Both the position numbers and the translations under genes were made by a program. Below, in pieces: positions 26,731 to 37,855 of a DNA stretch of 64,000 nucleotides. Under the pieces are notes generated by a model. It saw only the letters and a program-made list of their open reading frames with translations. It was not told the DNA's origin and made no database searches. Within the stretch, counting starts at the first letter, position 1. The number at the start of each line of letters is the position of its first letter. The stretch covers positions 23,785,501-23,849,500 of the forward strand of contig NC_079881.1 in NCBI RefSeq assembly GCF_029227915.1, given 5' to 3'. The DNA is from Hydractinia symbiolongicarpus (lineage: Eukaryota > Cnidaria > Hydrozoa > Anthoathecata > Hydractiniidae).

Positions 26731-27210
26731 AATGATAATAAATCTGATATTCCTGATGAATGTGTTGGGAGTCAATATAGAAATGATCAAAATCCGACAC
26801 ATAATTCTCACCAAAGTTCTTTAGATGAAATACATAAATTACGAATTAAGTACCCTTCCAATCCTCTTTTAGGCTATTTAAACATTAATAGTCTCAGAAA
26901 CAAAATTATTGATGCAAGAGAAATTCTGACAAAATTTTCACCTGATTATTTTGTATTTGCTGAAACCAAACTAGATGAGAATTTTCCAAACGAACAATTC
27001 TATATTGATAACTATGAAATTAGAACTAGAAAAGATAGGAACAAAAATGGAGGAAGGTTAATTGTATATGTTAAGAAAGGAATAGCCTGTAGACAAGTTA
27101 ATGATTTGGGTATAACAAATAATAAAATCATTTGCTCAGAATTAACGATAAGAAATAAAAAAAATGGACAGTTATCAGTATTTATAGACCACCTCATTAT
27201 TCAAACTTAA
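26731..27210 (+). pseudogene. ORF2 segment: N-terminal half of AP-type endonuclease
   Basis: This frame contains the endonuclease opening motif GYLNINSLRNKI, then FAETKLDENF, whose Glu is the expected metal-binding residue, then GGRLIVYVKKGI. These match the endonuclease/exonuclease/phosphatase domain of Jockey-superfamily elements. Coding homology leaves this frame at the 8-A run at 27157-27164. From TGG at 27165 the expected WTVISIYRPPHY continues in the next frame, while this frame ends in a meaningless tail with TAA at 27208-27210. Confidence 0.88.
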
Positions 27211-28662
27211 ACAACTTTTTTGAGGAATTAGAGATAGCTTTAAATAAAGCTCTATCTAAAGTCGAAAACATAATAATTATGGGTGATATAAATATCGATT
27301 GCCATAACTCGAACGATTCTGGTTTCGAAACCTTAAATAATTTCTGTGATATTTTTAGTCTTGAAAATCTTGTCAAAAACAAAACTTGTTTTGCTAGTCC
27401 TAACGGAACAGCTATAGATGTCATTCTTACAAATAGACCCAGATGTTTTCAACACACACTAACATGTGAAACAGGATTAAGTGATCATCATCAAATGGCA
27501 ACAACATTGTTAAAATCTCATTTAGCTCGCTTAGCATCCAAGAAAATTATTTACAGAAGTTACAAAAATTTTAATAAAGCCAACTTTTTACGTGATGTTG
27601 AGAACGCAAATTTTATTTGTAATAGTAAAGATCCTGAACTGAATTATGAAAACCTCATCAATGTTTTCACATCTATCATAGAAAAGCATGCCCCACAGAA
27701 GCAAAAAACTCTGCGTGGAAACGAGGCACCATTTATGACAAAAGAGTTAAAAAAGGCAATATATACAAGGTCTAGGTTCAAAAATAAATACAATAAAAAT
27801 CCTACTTCTGAAAACAAAATCACGTACAAAAAACAGAGAAACAAGTGTGTAAATTTACGCAAAAAGGCGATCAAAAACCATTTCAAAAGGGTAACAGAAT
27901 CAGGTTTTATTTCCAAAAAAACGTTTTGGGAAACTGTTAAACCCTTGATCTCAAATAAAAGTGGAATAAGCAAGGGAGATATAGCGATCGTTCAAAATAA
28001 AAGTTTAGTTACTGATAAAAAACAGCTAACCAAACTTTTCAACGACTACTACATCAATAATTTAGAAAATTCTTGTGGCATGAAACCAAATTCTACAAAA
28101 TATAAGAATGTAAATGATAAGTCAAAAATGATTAAAGAAATTGTTGATAGTTTTGAAAATCATCCAAGTATCATTGAAATAAAGGAAATCAATGATTCTA
28201 ACAACAATGAGAACTTTACATTCCAAGAAGTTGATGAAAATACAATTTCTAAACTGTTTAATGATTTACACACCAAAGTATCAACAGGTGAAGATACAAT
28301 ACCATCAAAACTGACAAAATTAGCAAAAAGGCACCTAGTAACGCCACTAACAGATGCTATAAATAGTAGCATAGCTTCAAACAAATTTCCAAGCAAAGCT
28401 AAGCGAGCTGCTGTAACGCCATTGGATCAGGGAGGAAAAGATAAAACTAAAATATCAAACTACAGGCCTGTCAGTGTTTTAAATGTTTCTTCTAAATTTT
28501 ACGAAAGGGTTATGAAAGAACAAATAACCGCTTATATGGAATCAAAATTGTCGACCTTTCTCTCCGCCTATAGGAAATGCTATAGTACCCAACAAGTACT
28601 AATTCGCTTAATAGAGGAATGGAAGAGTAAACTTGATAAGAATTATGTGGTGGGTGCGATCT
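27165..28662 (+). pseudogene. ORF2 segment: C-terminal endonuclease and start of reverse transcriptase
   Basis: The segment begins with WTVISIYRPPHYSN, followed by MGDINIDC (27279 onward; Asp and Asn of the GDxN catalytic motif) and GLSDHHQM (SDHH at 27480-27491; terminal catalytic His), which completes the endonuclease domain. A Lys-rich linker of about 250 residues follows. Reverse transcriptase then begins with AAVTPLDQGGK, ISNYRPVSVL and LSAYRKCYSTQQVL (motifs 0-2 region), up to NYVVGAIL. Frame is lost at about 28662, where one base is missing before the catalytic motif A. Confidence 0.92.
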
Positions 28663-28663
28663 T

Positions 28664-29449
28664 GTGGATCTTTCAAAAGCTTTTGACTGTGTACCACATG
28701 ACTTACTTATTGCGAAATTAGCTGCTTATGGATTTGACAATAAGTCTCTTCAATTCATTCTATCTTATCTTACTGATAGAGAGCAAGCCACTCGAATAAA
28801 TGGGATCTATAGTCTATTTCAAATTATCTTATCTGGTGTACCACAAGGTTCTATTTTGGGACCTATCATATTCAATATATTTATAAATGATTTGTTTCTT
28901 TTTATAGAAAAATATAAGCTACATAATTACGCTGATGATAACACAATATCCAACCTCTCAAATTCTATTCGTAATTTGATAAATACTTTAGAAAACGAAG
29001 CTAAAACTGCCCTCTCCTGGTTAAAGGAGAATAAAATGATTGCAAACCCTGAAAAGTTTCACTCGATAATTCTGACAAAGAATAAGGCAGATAATTTAGG
29101 TCTAAAATTTAACATAGGAAATAAAACTATTGAAAGTGAAAATAACGTGAAATTACTAGGTGTGACTATACACAATAAATTAAATTTTGACAGACACGTT
29201 AGTGATTTGTGTCGCAAAGCATCAGCCCAACTAAATGCCTTATTTCGATTTAGAAGTTTCTTATCTTTTCAAGAAAAATATATTTTAGTTCAAAGTTTTA
29301 TCTACGCAAATTTCAATTATTGTTCCCTTATATGGCATTTTTCTTCTTCTAAATCTTTATCTAAAGTCGAAATGATACAAAAACGAGCATTTAGATTTCT
29401 TTATAATGATACGGTAAGTACATCGGTCATTGTGTATAGAAATCTCTAA
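28664..29449 (+). pseudogene. ORF2 segment: reverse transcriptase catalytic core
   Basis: In-frame homology resumes with VDLSKAFDCVPHDLL (motif A; catalytic Asp codon 28685-28687). SGVPQGSILGPIIFN follows (motif B; 28832 onward), then HNYADDNTIS (motif C; YADD at 28928-28939) and VKLLGVTIH (thumb-side motif). All three catalytic aspartates are present. There is no ATG: the apparent start codon is GTG, the Val of motif A, so this is an inner piece of a longer protein. It ends by frame loss at TAA 29447-29449, soon after the conserved QKRAFRFLYND segment. Confidence 0.93.
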
Positions 29450-29727
29450 AACTATAAATAACAGCAGCGCTCTTTTTATAAAAGATATATTTTGTTTAAA
29501 TGATAACGGTAGGACAGTCAGACAACAAAATACAAATAATTTGGTAGTCTCAAGGTAAAGGACCGCGACTTTTGGAACTAATAGCTTATCAGCCCTGGGA
29601 TAAAAAGATTTGGAATAACCTACCATCACATTTGAAACGATGTGACAACCTTAAAGTTTTTAAAAGCATGATTAAAATGAAGGACGGATTTAAATGTAAC
29701 TGTGATGAATGTAAGGTCCCTTTATAG
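29439..29727 (+). pseudogene. ORF2 segment: C-terminal tail with Cys motif
   Basis: The frame shifts again to EISKTINN and FIKDIFCLNDNGRTVRQ, the usual C-terminal region of CR1-like ORF2 proteins. About two dozen residues that normally lie between RFLYND and this region seem to be missing, which indicates a small deletion near 29435. A TAA at 29556-29558 interrupts RTATFGTNSLSALG, and another shift near 29600 leads to KIWNNLPSHLKR and the ending FKCNCDECKVPL before TAG at 29725-29727. The CxCxxC cluster is a known feature of this protein end. The missing-residue estimate rests on memory of the family. Confidence 0.82.
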
Positions 29728-29900
29728 AACTTTGTTGTTATTATTGTTTATATATATAAAAAAATGATTTTATTTAATTGTAAACATAAAAAATTTAGTC
29801 GATTTAGATTAGTTTTCTTAAATACTTTTTTTTTTTTGGAAACTATTGTAAATATGTGAATAATCGACTTTAAATAAATTGAAAAGAAAAGAAAGAAAAA
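29728..29900 (+). other. Retrotransposon 3' UTR and GAAAA-type tail
   Basis: This is 173 bp of AT-rich non-coding sequence after the ORF2 stop. It includes a run of T (about 29826-29837) and ends in GAAAAGAAAAGAAAGAAAAA at 29881-29900. A short simple-repeat tail rather than a pure poly(A) tail is common in CR1-related elements. Satellite resumes at the next base. Confidence 0.85.
29873..29878 (+). promoter_or_regulatory. AATAAA polyadenylation-type signal of the element
   Basis: AATAAA lies just upstream of the simple-repeat tail at the 3' end of the element. The position fits a terminal polyadenylation signal, but use is not shown. Confidence 0.5.
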
Positions 29901-29903
29901 GTG
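29901..29903. repeat. Right copy of possible 3-bp target-site duplication (GTG)
   Basis: This is the first three bases of resumed satellite, matching 25933-25935. It supports precise insertion within one monomer. Confidence 0.4.
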
Positions 29904-30024
29904 GTAGCACTTTATTAAAAAATTAAGGTAAATAAGTCATTTTTTACTGTGGGACCAATCCTAGCCGTTAGCTCGCGCTGAAGAAATAGAGACAGTGTCA
30001 ATCCGTTTGAGTTACAACGGTTGC
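29901..30024. repeat. 3' half of the monomer split by the retrotransposon, with a 35-bp deletion
   Basis: The split monomer consists of 25719-25935 plus 29901-30024. After GAAATAGAGACAG the segment that normally reads TTTCAAAAACTACATTTC and onward is missing, and the sequence jumps to TGTCAATCCG near 29997. Adding back about 35 bp restores the normal 373-bp length. Confidence 0.75.
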
Positions 30025-31480
30025 GTCACATATTCGTACCAACATGTATTTAGCGATATTTTTCCGCTATTACTAGGTTGCATCGCTTTTAACAGTGAAA
30101 CAATTGACTGTGGGAATTAATTGAACTGATTTTGGACTTTGACCTTATAAATGTGATAAATGAGCCAATTGGTTTCCAAGGAATAACATTCCTCTTAATT
30201 TTGACATGATTGATGGAATTCCACGATTACAATGCCGCTGTAGTAACGCTTCATTTAAAAACTTAGATAAATAAGTCATAATTACTGTGGGACCAATCCT
30301 GGCCGTTAGCACGCGCTGAATAAATGGGAACAGTTTTAAAAACAACATTTCATTGACTTTCTAGCGGTATCAATCCGTTTGAGTTACAACGGTTGCGTCA
30401 CATATTCGTACCAACATGTATTTAGCGATATTTTTTCGCTATTACTAGGTTACATCGCTCTTAAGAGTGAAACGACTGGCTGTGGGACTTAATTGAACCG
30501 ATTTTGGACTGTGACCTTATAAGTGTGATAAGTGAGACAATTGGGCTCCAAGAAGTAACATTCTTCTTAATTTGACATGATTGCCGAAACTCAGCGATTA
30601 CACTGGGCGCTGTGGTAGCGCTTCATTTAAAAGTTAAGAAAAGAAAGTGATTTTTTACTGTGGGACCAATCCTAGCCGTTAGCGCGCGCTGAAGAAATAG
30701 CGACAGGTTCAAAAACTACAATTCATTGACTTTCTAACGGTGTCATACCGTTTGAGTTACAACGGTTGCGTGATATATTCGTTCCAACATGTATTTAGTG
30801 ATTTTCTTCTGAAATTACTAAGTTGTATTGCTTTTAACAGTGAAACGATTGACTGTGGGGATTATTTGAACTGATTTTGGACTGTGACCTTATAAATGTG
30901 ATAAATGAGCCAATTGGTCTCCAAGGAATAACATTCTTCTTATTTTGACATGATTGCTGGAATTCAGCGATTACATTAGGCTCTGTCGTAGCGCTTTATT
31001 TAAAAACTTAGATAAATAAGTCGCGCAGAATAAATAGGAACAAATTCAAAGACTACATTTCATTGACTTTTTAGCGTTATAAATCCGTTTGAGTTACAAC
31101 GGTTTCGTCACATATTCGTACCAACATGTATTTAGCGATAGTATTCGGATATTACTAGGTTGCATCGCTTTTAAAAGCGAAACGATTGACGGTGGCAATT
31201 AATTGAACTGCTCTTGGACTTTGACCTTATAAAGGTTATAAATGAGCCAGTTTGACAACAAGAAAAAACAATCTTCTTATTTTGACATGATTGCTGGAAC
31301 TCAGCGATTACACTGGGCGCTGTGGTAGCGCTTTGTTAAAAAAATTAGGATAAATAAGTCATTTTATACTGTGGGACCAATCCTAGCCGTTAGTTCGCGC
31401 TGAAGAAATAGAGACAGTTTCAAAAACTACATTTTATTGACATTCTAAGGGTGTCAATCCGTTTGAGTTACAACGGTTGC
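30025..31480. repeat. Four-monomer repeat C, copy 1 (1,456 bp)
   Basis: Monomers at 30025, 30397, 30770 (short, 337 bp) and 31107. Their order of types (TTGATGGAATTCCACG class, GACTGGCTGTGGG class, short class, GTATTCGG class) is repeated from 31481. Confidence 0.7.
30770..31106. repeat. Short monomer class (about 335-337 bp), representative
   Basis: After GATAAATAAGTC the normal segment of about 36 bp that contains the second ACTGTGGGAC and CAATCCTGGCCG is missing, and the sequence joins GCGCAGAATAAATA. The same join is at 31021, 32476, 35790, 39479, 43540, 44619, 46821, 53787, 55986, 57441 and 59231. All share the exact breakpoint, so they descend from one deletion. The class is absent before the retrotransposon. 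Confidence 0.85.
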
Positions 31481-32934
31481 GTCACATATTCGTACCAACA
31501 TGTATTTATTGATTTTTTCCAATATTACTAAGTTGTATTGCTTTTAACAGTGAAACAATTGACTGTGGGAATTAATTGAACTGATTTTGGACTTTGACCT
31601 TATAAATATGATAAATGAGCCAATTGGTCTCAAAGGAATAACATTCCTCTTAATTTTGACATGATTGATGGAATTCCACGATTACAATGCCGCTGTAGTA
31701 ACGCTTCATTTATAAACTTAGATAAATAAGTCATAATTACTGTGGGACCAATCCTGGCCGTTAGCACGCGCTGAATAAATAGGAACAGTTTCAAAAACCA
31801 CATTTCATTGACTTTCTAGCGGTATCAATCCGTTTGAGTTACAACGGTTGCGTAACATATTCGTACCAACATGTATTTAGCGATATTTTTTCGTTATTAC
31901 TAGGTTACATCGCTCTTAAGAGTGAAACGACTGACTGTGGGACTTAATTGAACTGATTTTGGACTGTGACCTTATAAGTGTGATAAGTGAGACAATTGGG
32001 CTCCAAGAAGTAACATTCTTTTTAATTTGACATGATTGCCAAAACTCAGCGATTACACTGGGCGCTGTGGTAGCGCTTCATTTAAAAGTTAAGAAAAGAA
32101 AGTCATTTTTTACTGTGGGACCAATCCTAGCCGTTAGAGCGCGCTGAAGAAATAGCGACAGGTTCAAAAACTACAATTCATTGACTTTCTATCGGTGTCC
32201 ATCTGTTTGAGTTACAACGGTTGCGTGATATATTCGTTCCAACATGTATTTAGTGATTTTCTTCTGAAATTACTAAGTTATATTGCTTTTAACAATGAAA
32301 CGATTGACTGTGGGGATTATTTGAACTGATTTTGGACTGTGACCTTATAAATGTGATAAATGAGCCAATTGGTCTCCAAGGAATAACATTCTTCTTAATT
32401 TGACATGATTGCTGGAATTCAGCGATTACATTAGGCTCTGTCGTAGCGCTTTATTTAAAAACTTAGATAAATAAGTCGCGCAGAATAAATAGGAACAAAT
32501 TCAAAGACTACATTTCATTGACTTTTTAGCGTTATAAATCCGTTTGAGTTACAACGGTTTCGTCACATATTCGTACCAACATGTATTTAGCGATAGTATT
32601 CGGATATTACTGGGTTGCAACGCTTTTAACAGTGAAACGTTTGACTGGGGGATTTAATTGAACTGCTCTTGGACTTTGACCTTATAAAGGTGATAAATGA
32701 GCCAGTTTGACTACAAGAAAAAACAATCTTCTTAATTTGACATGATTGTGGGAACTCAGCGATTACACTGGGCGCTGTGGTAGCGCTTTATTAAAAAATT
32801 AAGATAAATAAGTCATTTTTTACTGTGGGACCAATCCTAGCCGTTAGCGCGCGCTGAAGAAATAGAGACAGCTTCAAATACCACATTTGACTGACTTTCT
32901 AGCGGTGTCAGTCCGTTTGAGTTACAACGGTTGC
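31481..32934. repeat. Four-monomer repeat C, copy 2 (1,454 bp)
   Basis: Monomers at 31481, 31852, 32225 (short) and 32562 repeat the preceding four in type and order. The deletion join of the short monomer is at 31021 in copy 1 and 32476 here, 1,455 bp apart. Confidence 0.7.
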
Positions 32935-34479
32935 GTCACATATTCGTACCAGCATGTACTTAGCGATATTTTTCCGCTATTACAAGGTTGCATCGATTCT
33001 AACGGTGAAACGAGTGACTGTGGGACTTAATTGAACTGATTTTGGACTGTGACCTTATAAATGTGAAAGTGAGACAATTGGACTTCAAGAAATAACATTC
33101 TTCTTAATTTGACATGATTGCCGAAACTCAGCGATTACATTGGCGCTGTGGTAGCGATTCATTTAAAAATTAAGATAAAAAATTCAGTTTTTACTGTGGG
33201 ACCAATCCTAGTCGTTAGCGCGCGCTGAAAATATTGAGACCGGTTTAAAAACTCCATATCATTGACTTTCTAACGGTGTCAATCCGTTTGAGTTACAACG
33301 GTTGCGTCACATATTCGTACCAACATGTATTTAGTGATTTTCCTCCGATATTATTAAGTTGTATTGCTTTTAACAGTGAAACGATTGACTGTGGGAATTA
33401 ATTGAACTGATTTTGGACTTTGACCTTATAAATGTGATAAATAAGCCAAGTGGTCTCCAAGGAATAACATTCCTCTTAATTTTGACATGATTGATGGAAT
33501 TCCACGATTACAATGCCGCTGTAGTAACGCTTCATTTATAAACTTAGATAAATAAGTCATAATTACTGTGGGACCAATCCTGGCCGTTAGCACGCGCTGA
33601 ATAAATAGGAACAGTTTCAAAAACCACATTTCATTGACTTTCTAGCGGTATCAATCCGTTTGAGTTACAACGGTTGCGTAACATATTCGTACCAACATGT
33701 ATTTAGCGATATTTTTTCGTTATTACTAGGTTACATCGCTCTTAAGAGTGAAACGACTGACTGTGGGACTTAATTGAACTGATTTTGGACTGTGACCTTA
33801 TAAATGTGAAAGTGAGACAATTGGACTCCAAGAAGTAACATTCTTCTTAATTTGACATGATTGTGGGAACTCAGCGATTACACTGGGCGCTGTGGTAGCG
33901 CTTTATTAAAAAATTAAGATAAATAAGTCATTTTTTACTGTGGGACCAATCCTAGCCGTTAGCGCGCGCTGTAGAAATAGAGACAGCTTCAAATACCACA
34001 TTTGACTGACTTTCTAGCGGTGTCAGTCCGTTTGAGTTACAACGGTTGCGTCACATATTCGTACCAACATGTATTTAGCGATATTTTTCCGCTATTACAA
34101 GGTTGCATCGCTTCTAACAGTGAAACGAGTGACTGTGGGACTTAATTGAACTGATTTTGGACTGTGACCTTATAAATGTGAAAGTGAGACAATTGGACTT
34201 CAAGAAATAACATTCTTCTTAATTTGACATGATTGCCGAAACTCAGCGATTACATTGGCGCTGTGGTAGCGATTCATTTAAAAATTTAGATAAAAATTTC
34301 AGTTTTTACTGTGGGACCAATCCTAGTCGTTAGCGCGCGCTAAAAATATTGAGACAGGTTTAAAAACTCCATATCATTGACTTTCTAACGGTGTCAATCC
34401 GTTTGAGTTACAACGGTTGCGTCACATATTCGTACCAACATGTATTTAGTGATTTTCCTCCGATATTATTAAGTTGTAT
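32935..34479. repeat. Mosaic satellite between repeats C and D
   Basis: Full-length monomers of mixed class. A variant with CGCTATTACAAGGTTGCATCG and a following ATGTGAAAGTGAGACAATT occurs twice (about 32975 and 34090), three monomers apart. No gene. Confidence 0.7.
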
Positions 34480-37400
34480 TGCTTTTAACAGTGAAACGAT
34501 TGACTGTGGGAATTAATGGAACTGATTTTGGACTTTGACCTTATAAATGTGATAAATGAGCCAGTTTGACTACAAAAAATAACATTCTTCTTAATTTGAC
34601 ATGATTGCCGAAACTCAGCGATTACACTGGGCGCTGTGGTAGCGCTTCATTTAAAAGTTAAGAAAAGAAAGTCATTTTTTACTGTGGGATCAATCCTAGG
34701 CTTTAGCGCGCGCTGAAGAAATAGCGACAGGTTCAAAAACTACAATTCATTGACTTTCTAACGGTGTCAATCCGTTTGAGTTACAACGGTTGCGTGATAT
34801 ATTCGTTCCAACATGTATTTAGTGATTTTCTTCTGAAATTACTAAGTTGTATTGCTTTTAACAGTGAAATGATTGACTGTGGGAATTAATTGAACTGATT
34901 TTGGACTTTGACCTTATAAATGTGATAAATGAGCCAATTGGTCTCCAAGGAATAACATTCCTCTTAATTTTGACATGATTGATGGAATTCCACGATTACA
35001 ATGCCGCTGTAGTAACGCTTCATTTAAAAACTTAGATAAATAAGTCATAATTACTGTGGGACCAATCCTGGCCGTTAGCACGCGCTGAATAAATAGGAAC
35101 AGTTTTAAAAACCACATTTCATTGACTTTCTAGCGGTACCAATCCGTTTGAGTTACAACGGTTGCGTCACATATTCGTACCAACATGTATTTAGCGATAT
35201 TTTTTCGCTATTACTAGGTTACATCGCTCTTAAGAGTGAAACCACTGACTGTGGGACTTAATTGAACCGAATTTGGACTGTGACCTTATAAGTGTGATAA
35301 GTGAGACAATTGGACTCCAAGAAGTAACATTCTTCTTAATTTGACATGATTGCCGAAACTCAGCGATTACACTGGGGGCTGTGGTAGCGCTTCATTTAAA
35401 AGTTAAGAAAAGAAAGTCATTTTTTACTGTGGGACCAATCCTAGCCGTTAGCACGCGCTGAAGAAATAGCGACAGGTTCAAAAACTACAATTCATTGACT
35501 TTCTATCGGTGTCAATCCGTTTGAGTTACAACGGTTGCGTGATATATTCGTTCCAACATGTATTTAGTGATTTTCTTCTGAAATTACTAAGTTGTATTGC
35601 TTTTAACAGTGAAACGATTGACTGTGGGGATTATTTGAACTGATTTTGGACTGTGACCTTATAAATGTGATAAATGAGCCAATTGGTCTCCAAGGAATAA
35701 CATTCTTTTTAATTTGACATGATTGCTGGAATTCAGCGATTACATTAGGCTCTGTCGTAGCGCTTTATTTAAAAACTTAGATAAATAAGTCGCGCAGAAT
35801 AAATAGGAACAAATTCAAAGACTACATTTCATTGACTTTTTAGCGTTATAAATCCGTTTGAGTTACAACAGTTTCGTCACATATTCGTACCAACATGTAT
35901 TTAGCGATAGTATTCGGATATTACTAGGTTGCATCGCTTTTAACAGTGAAACGTTTGACTGTGGGATTTAATTGTACTGCTCTTGGACTTTGACCTTATA
36001 AAGGTGATAAATGGGCCAGTTTGACTACAAGAAAACACAATCTTCTTAATTTGACATGATTGCTGGAACTCAGCGATTACACTGGGCGCTGTGGTAGCGC
36101 TTTGTTAAAAAAATTAAGATAAATAAGTCATTCTATACTGTGGGACCAATCCTAGCCGTTAGTTCGCGCTAAAGAAATAGAGACAGTTTCAAAAACTACA
36201 TTTTAGTGACATTCTAAGGGTGTCAATCCGTTTGAGTTACAATGGTTGGTCACATATTCGTACCAACATGTATTTAGTGATTTTTTTCAATATTACTAAG
36301 TTGTATTGCTTTTAACAGTGAAACGATTGACTGTGGGAATTAATTGAACTGATTTTGGACTTTGACCTTATAAATGTGATAAATGAGCCAATTGGTCTCC
36401 AAGGAATAACATTCCTCTTAATTTTGACATGATTGATGGAATTCCACGATTACAATGCCGCTGTAGTAACGCTTCATTTAAAAACTTAGATAAATAAGTC
36501 ATAATTACTGTGGGACCAATCCTGGCCGTTACCACGCGCTGAATAAATAGGAACAGTTTCAAAAACCACATTTCATTGACTTTCTAGCGGTATCAATCCG
36601 TTTGAGTTACAACAGTTGCGTCACATATTCGTACCAACATGTATTTAGCGATATTTTTTCGCTATTACTAGGTTACATCGCTCTTAAGAGTGAAACGACT
36701 GACTGTGGGACTTAATTGAATGGATTTTGGACTTTGACCTTATAAATGTGATAAATGAGCCAGTTTGACTACAAAAAATAACATTCTTCTTAATTTGACA
36801 TGATTGCCGAAACTCAGCGATTACACTGGGCGCTGTGGTAGCGCTTCATTTAAAAGTTAAGAAAAGAAAGTCATTTTTTACTGTGGGATCAATCCTAGGC
36901 TTTAGCGCGCGCTGAAGAAATAGCGACAGGTTCAAAAACTACAATTCATTGACTTTCTAACGGTGTCAATCCGTTTGAGTTACAACGGTTGCGTGATATA
37001 TTCGTTCCAACATGTATTTAGTGATTTTCTTCTGAAATTACTAAGTTGTATTGCTTTTAACAGTGAAACGATTGACTGTGGGAATTAATTGAACTGATTT
37101 TGGACTTTGACCTTATAAATGTGATAAATGAGCCAATTGGTCTCCAAGGAATAACATTCCTCTTAATTTTGACATGATTGATGGAATTCCACGATTACAA
37201 TGCCGCTGTAGTAACGCTTCATTTAAAAACTTAGATAAATAAGTCATAATTACTGTGGGACCAATCCTGGCCGTTAGCACGCGCTGAATAAATAGGAACA
37301 GTTTTAAAAACCACATTTCATTGACTTTCTAGCGGTATCAATCCGTTTGAGTTACAACGGTTGCGTCACATATTCGTACCAACATGTATTTAGCGATATT

Positions 37401-37855
37401 TTTTCGCTATTACTAGGTTACATCGCTCTTAAGAGTGAAACGACTGACTGTGGGACTTAATAGAACCGAATTTGGACTGTGACCTTATAAGTGTGATAAG
37501 TGAGACAATTGGACTCCAAGAAGTAACATTCTTCTTAATTTGACATGATTGCCGAAACTCAGCGATTACACTGGGGGCTGTGGTAGCGCTTCATTTAAAA
37601 GTTAAGAAAAGAAAGTCATTTTTTACTGTGGGACCAATCCTAGCCGTTAGCGCGCGCTGAAGAAATAGCGACAGGTTCAAAAACTACAATTCATTGACTT
37701 TCTATCGGTGTCAATCCGTTTGAGTTACAACGGTTGCGTGATATATTCGTTCCAACATGTATTTAGTGATTTTCTTCTGAAATTACTAAGTTGTATTGCT
37801 TTTAACAGTGAAACGATTGACTGTGGGGATTATTTGAACTGATTTTGGACTGTGA
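34480..37855. repeat. Higher-order repeat D, copy 1 (period 3,688 bp)
   Basis: The copy aligns to 38168-41543 with an offset of 3,688 bp (10 monomers including one short one). Anchors are TGGGAATTAATGGAACTG at about 34507 and 38195, and the TTGATGGAATTCCACG monomers whose GACCTTATAAATG lies near 34914, 36368 and 37113, matching 38602, 40057 and 40801. Some stretches, for example about 36700-36900, differ from copy 2, which suggests local conversion from another monomer. Confidence 0.8.

Larger units (their letters stand above)
26731..29727 (+). pseudogene. Retrotransposon ORF2 (endonuclease-reverse transcriptase), broken
   Basis: ORF2 should encode one protein of roughly 1,000 residues that nicks target DNA and primes reverse transcription there. 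Reading along the strand, homology passes through frame 1 (26731 to the A-run near 27160), frame 0 (to about 28662), frame 2 (28664-29449), frame 0 (29439-29558) and frame 1 (about 29603-29727). The breaks are an 8-A run, a single-base loss at about 28662, an apparent internal deletion near 29435, an in-frame TAA at 29556-29558, and a further shift near 29600. No clear ATG precedes the endonuclease. The open stretch begins right after a TGA at 26728-26730, so the original start may have overlapped ORF1. Confidence 0.92.
25936..29900 (+). mobile_element. 5'-truncated CR1/L2-like non-LTR retrotransposon, decayed
   Basis: This 3,965-bp insertion is the only non-satellite DNA in the window. The left satellite flank stops at GGCGCTGTG (25935) and the right flank resumes at GTGGTAGCAC (29901), the exact continuation of the same monomer, with GTG shared as a possible 3-bp target-site duplication. 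Its order is an ORF1 remnant with an SGNH hydrolase domain, ORF2 with endonuclease and reverse transcriptase, a short 3' UTR with AATAAA, and a GAAAA-rich tail. That order is typical of CR1/L2/Crack/Daphne-like elements of the Jockey superfamily; the exact clade needs a phylogeny. There are no LTRs. The start lies inside ORF1, so the element is 5' truncated. Several frameshifts and stops mean that it cannot move on its own. Confidence 0.93.

Noticed and set aside
27644-27973. Minus-strand frames of 61-109 codons inside the retrotransposon (27012, 27197, 27644, 28160, 29357).
   Set aside because: They are antisense shadows of ORF2, whose plus-strand frame has clear endonuclease and reverse-transcriptase motifs.
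28664-29449. Retron, group II intron or diversity-generating reverse transcriptase.
   Set aside because: The RT is preceded by an AP endonuclease and an SGNH ORF1 and ends in the CR1-like Cys tail. The setting is a eukaryotic satellite array, so these prokaryotic RT classes do not apply.
25936-29900. LTR retrotransposon, endogenous virus or DNA transposon.
   Set aside because: No terminal repeats of either kind, no protease, integrase or transposase motifs. AP-type endonuclease followed by RT with a simple-repeat tail identifies a non-LTR element.
33426-33629. A nearly identical minus-strand frame of 64-67 codons recurring at 30145, 33426, 34914, 36368, 37113, 38602, 40057, 40801, 41546, 43037, 44116, 45944 and 48145.
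   Set aside because: It lies within one monomer class and recurs because that class was copied. Related monomers have the frame broken by stops or indels, the protein has no recognisable domain, and conservation matches the DNA-level identity of the blocks. It is a by-product of a 372-bp repeat whose frame is open by chance.
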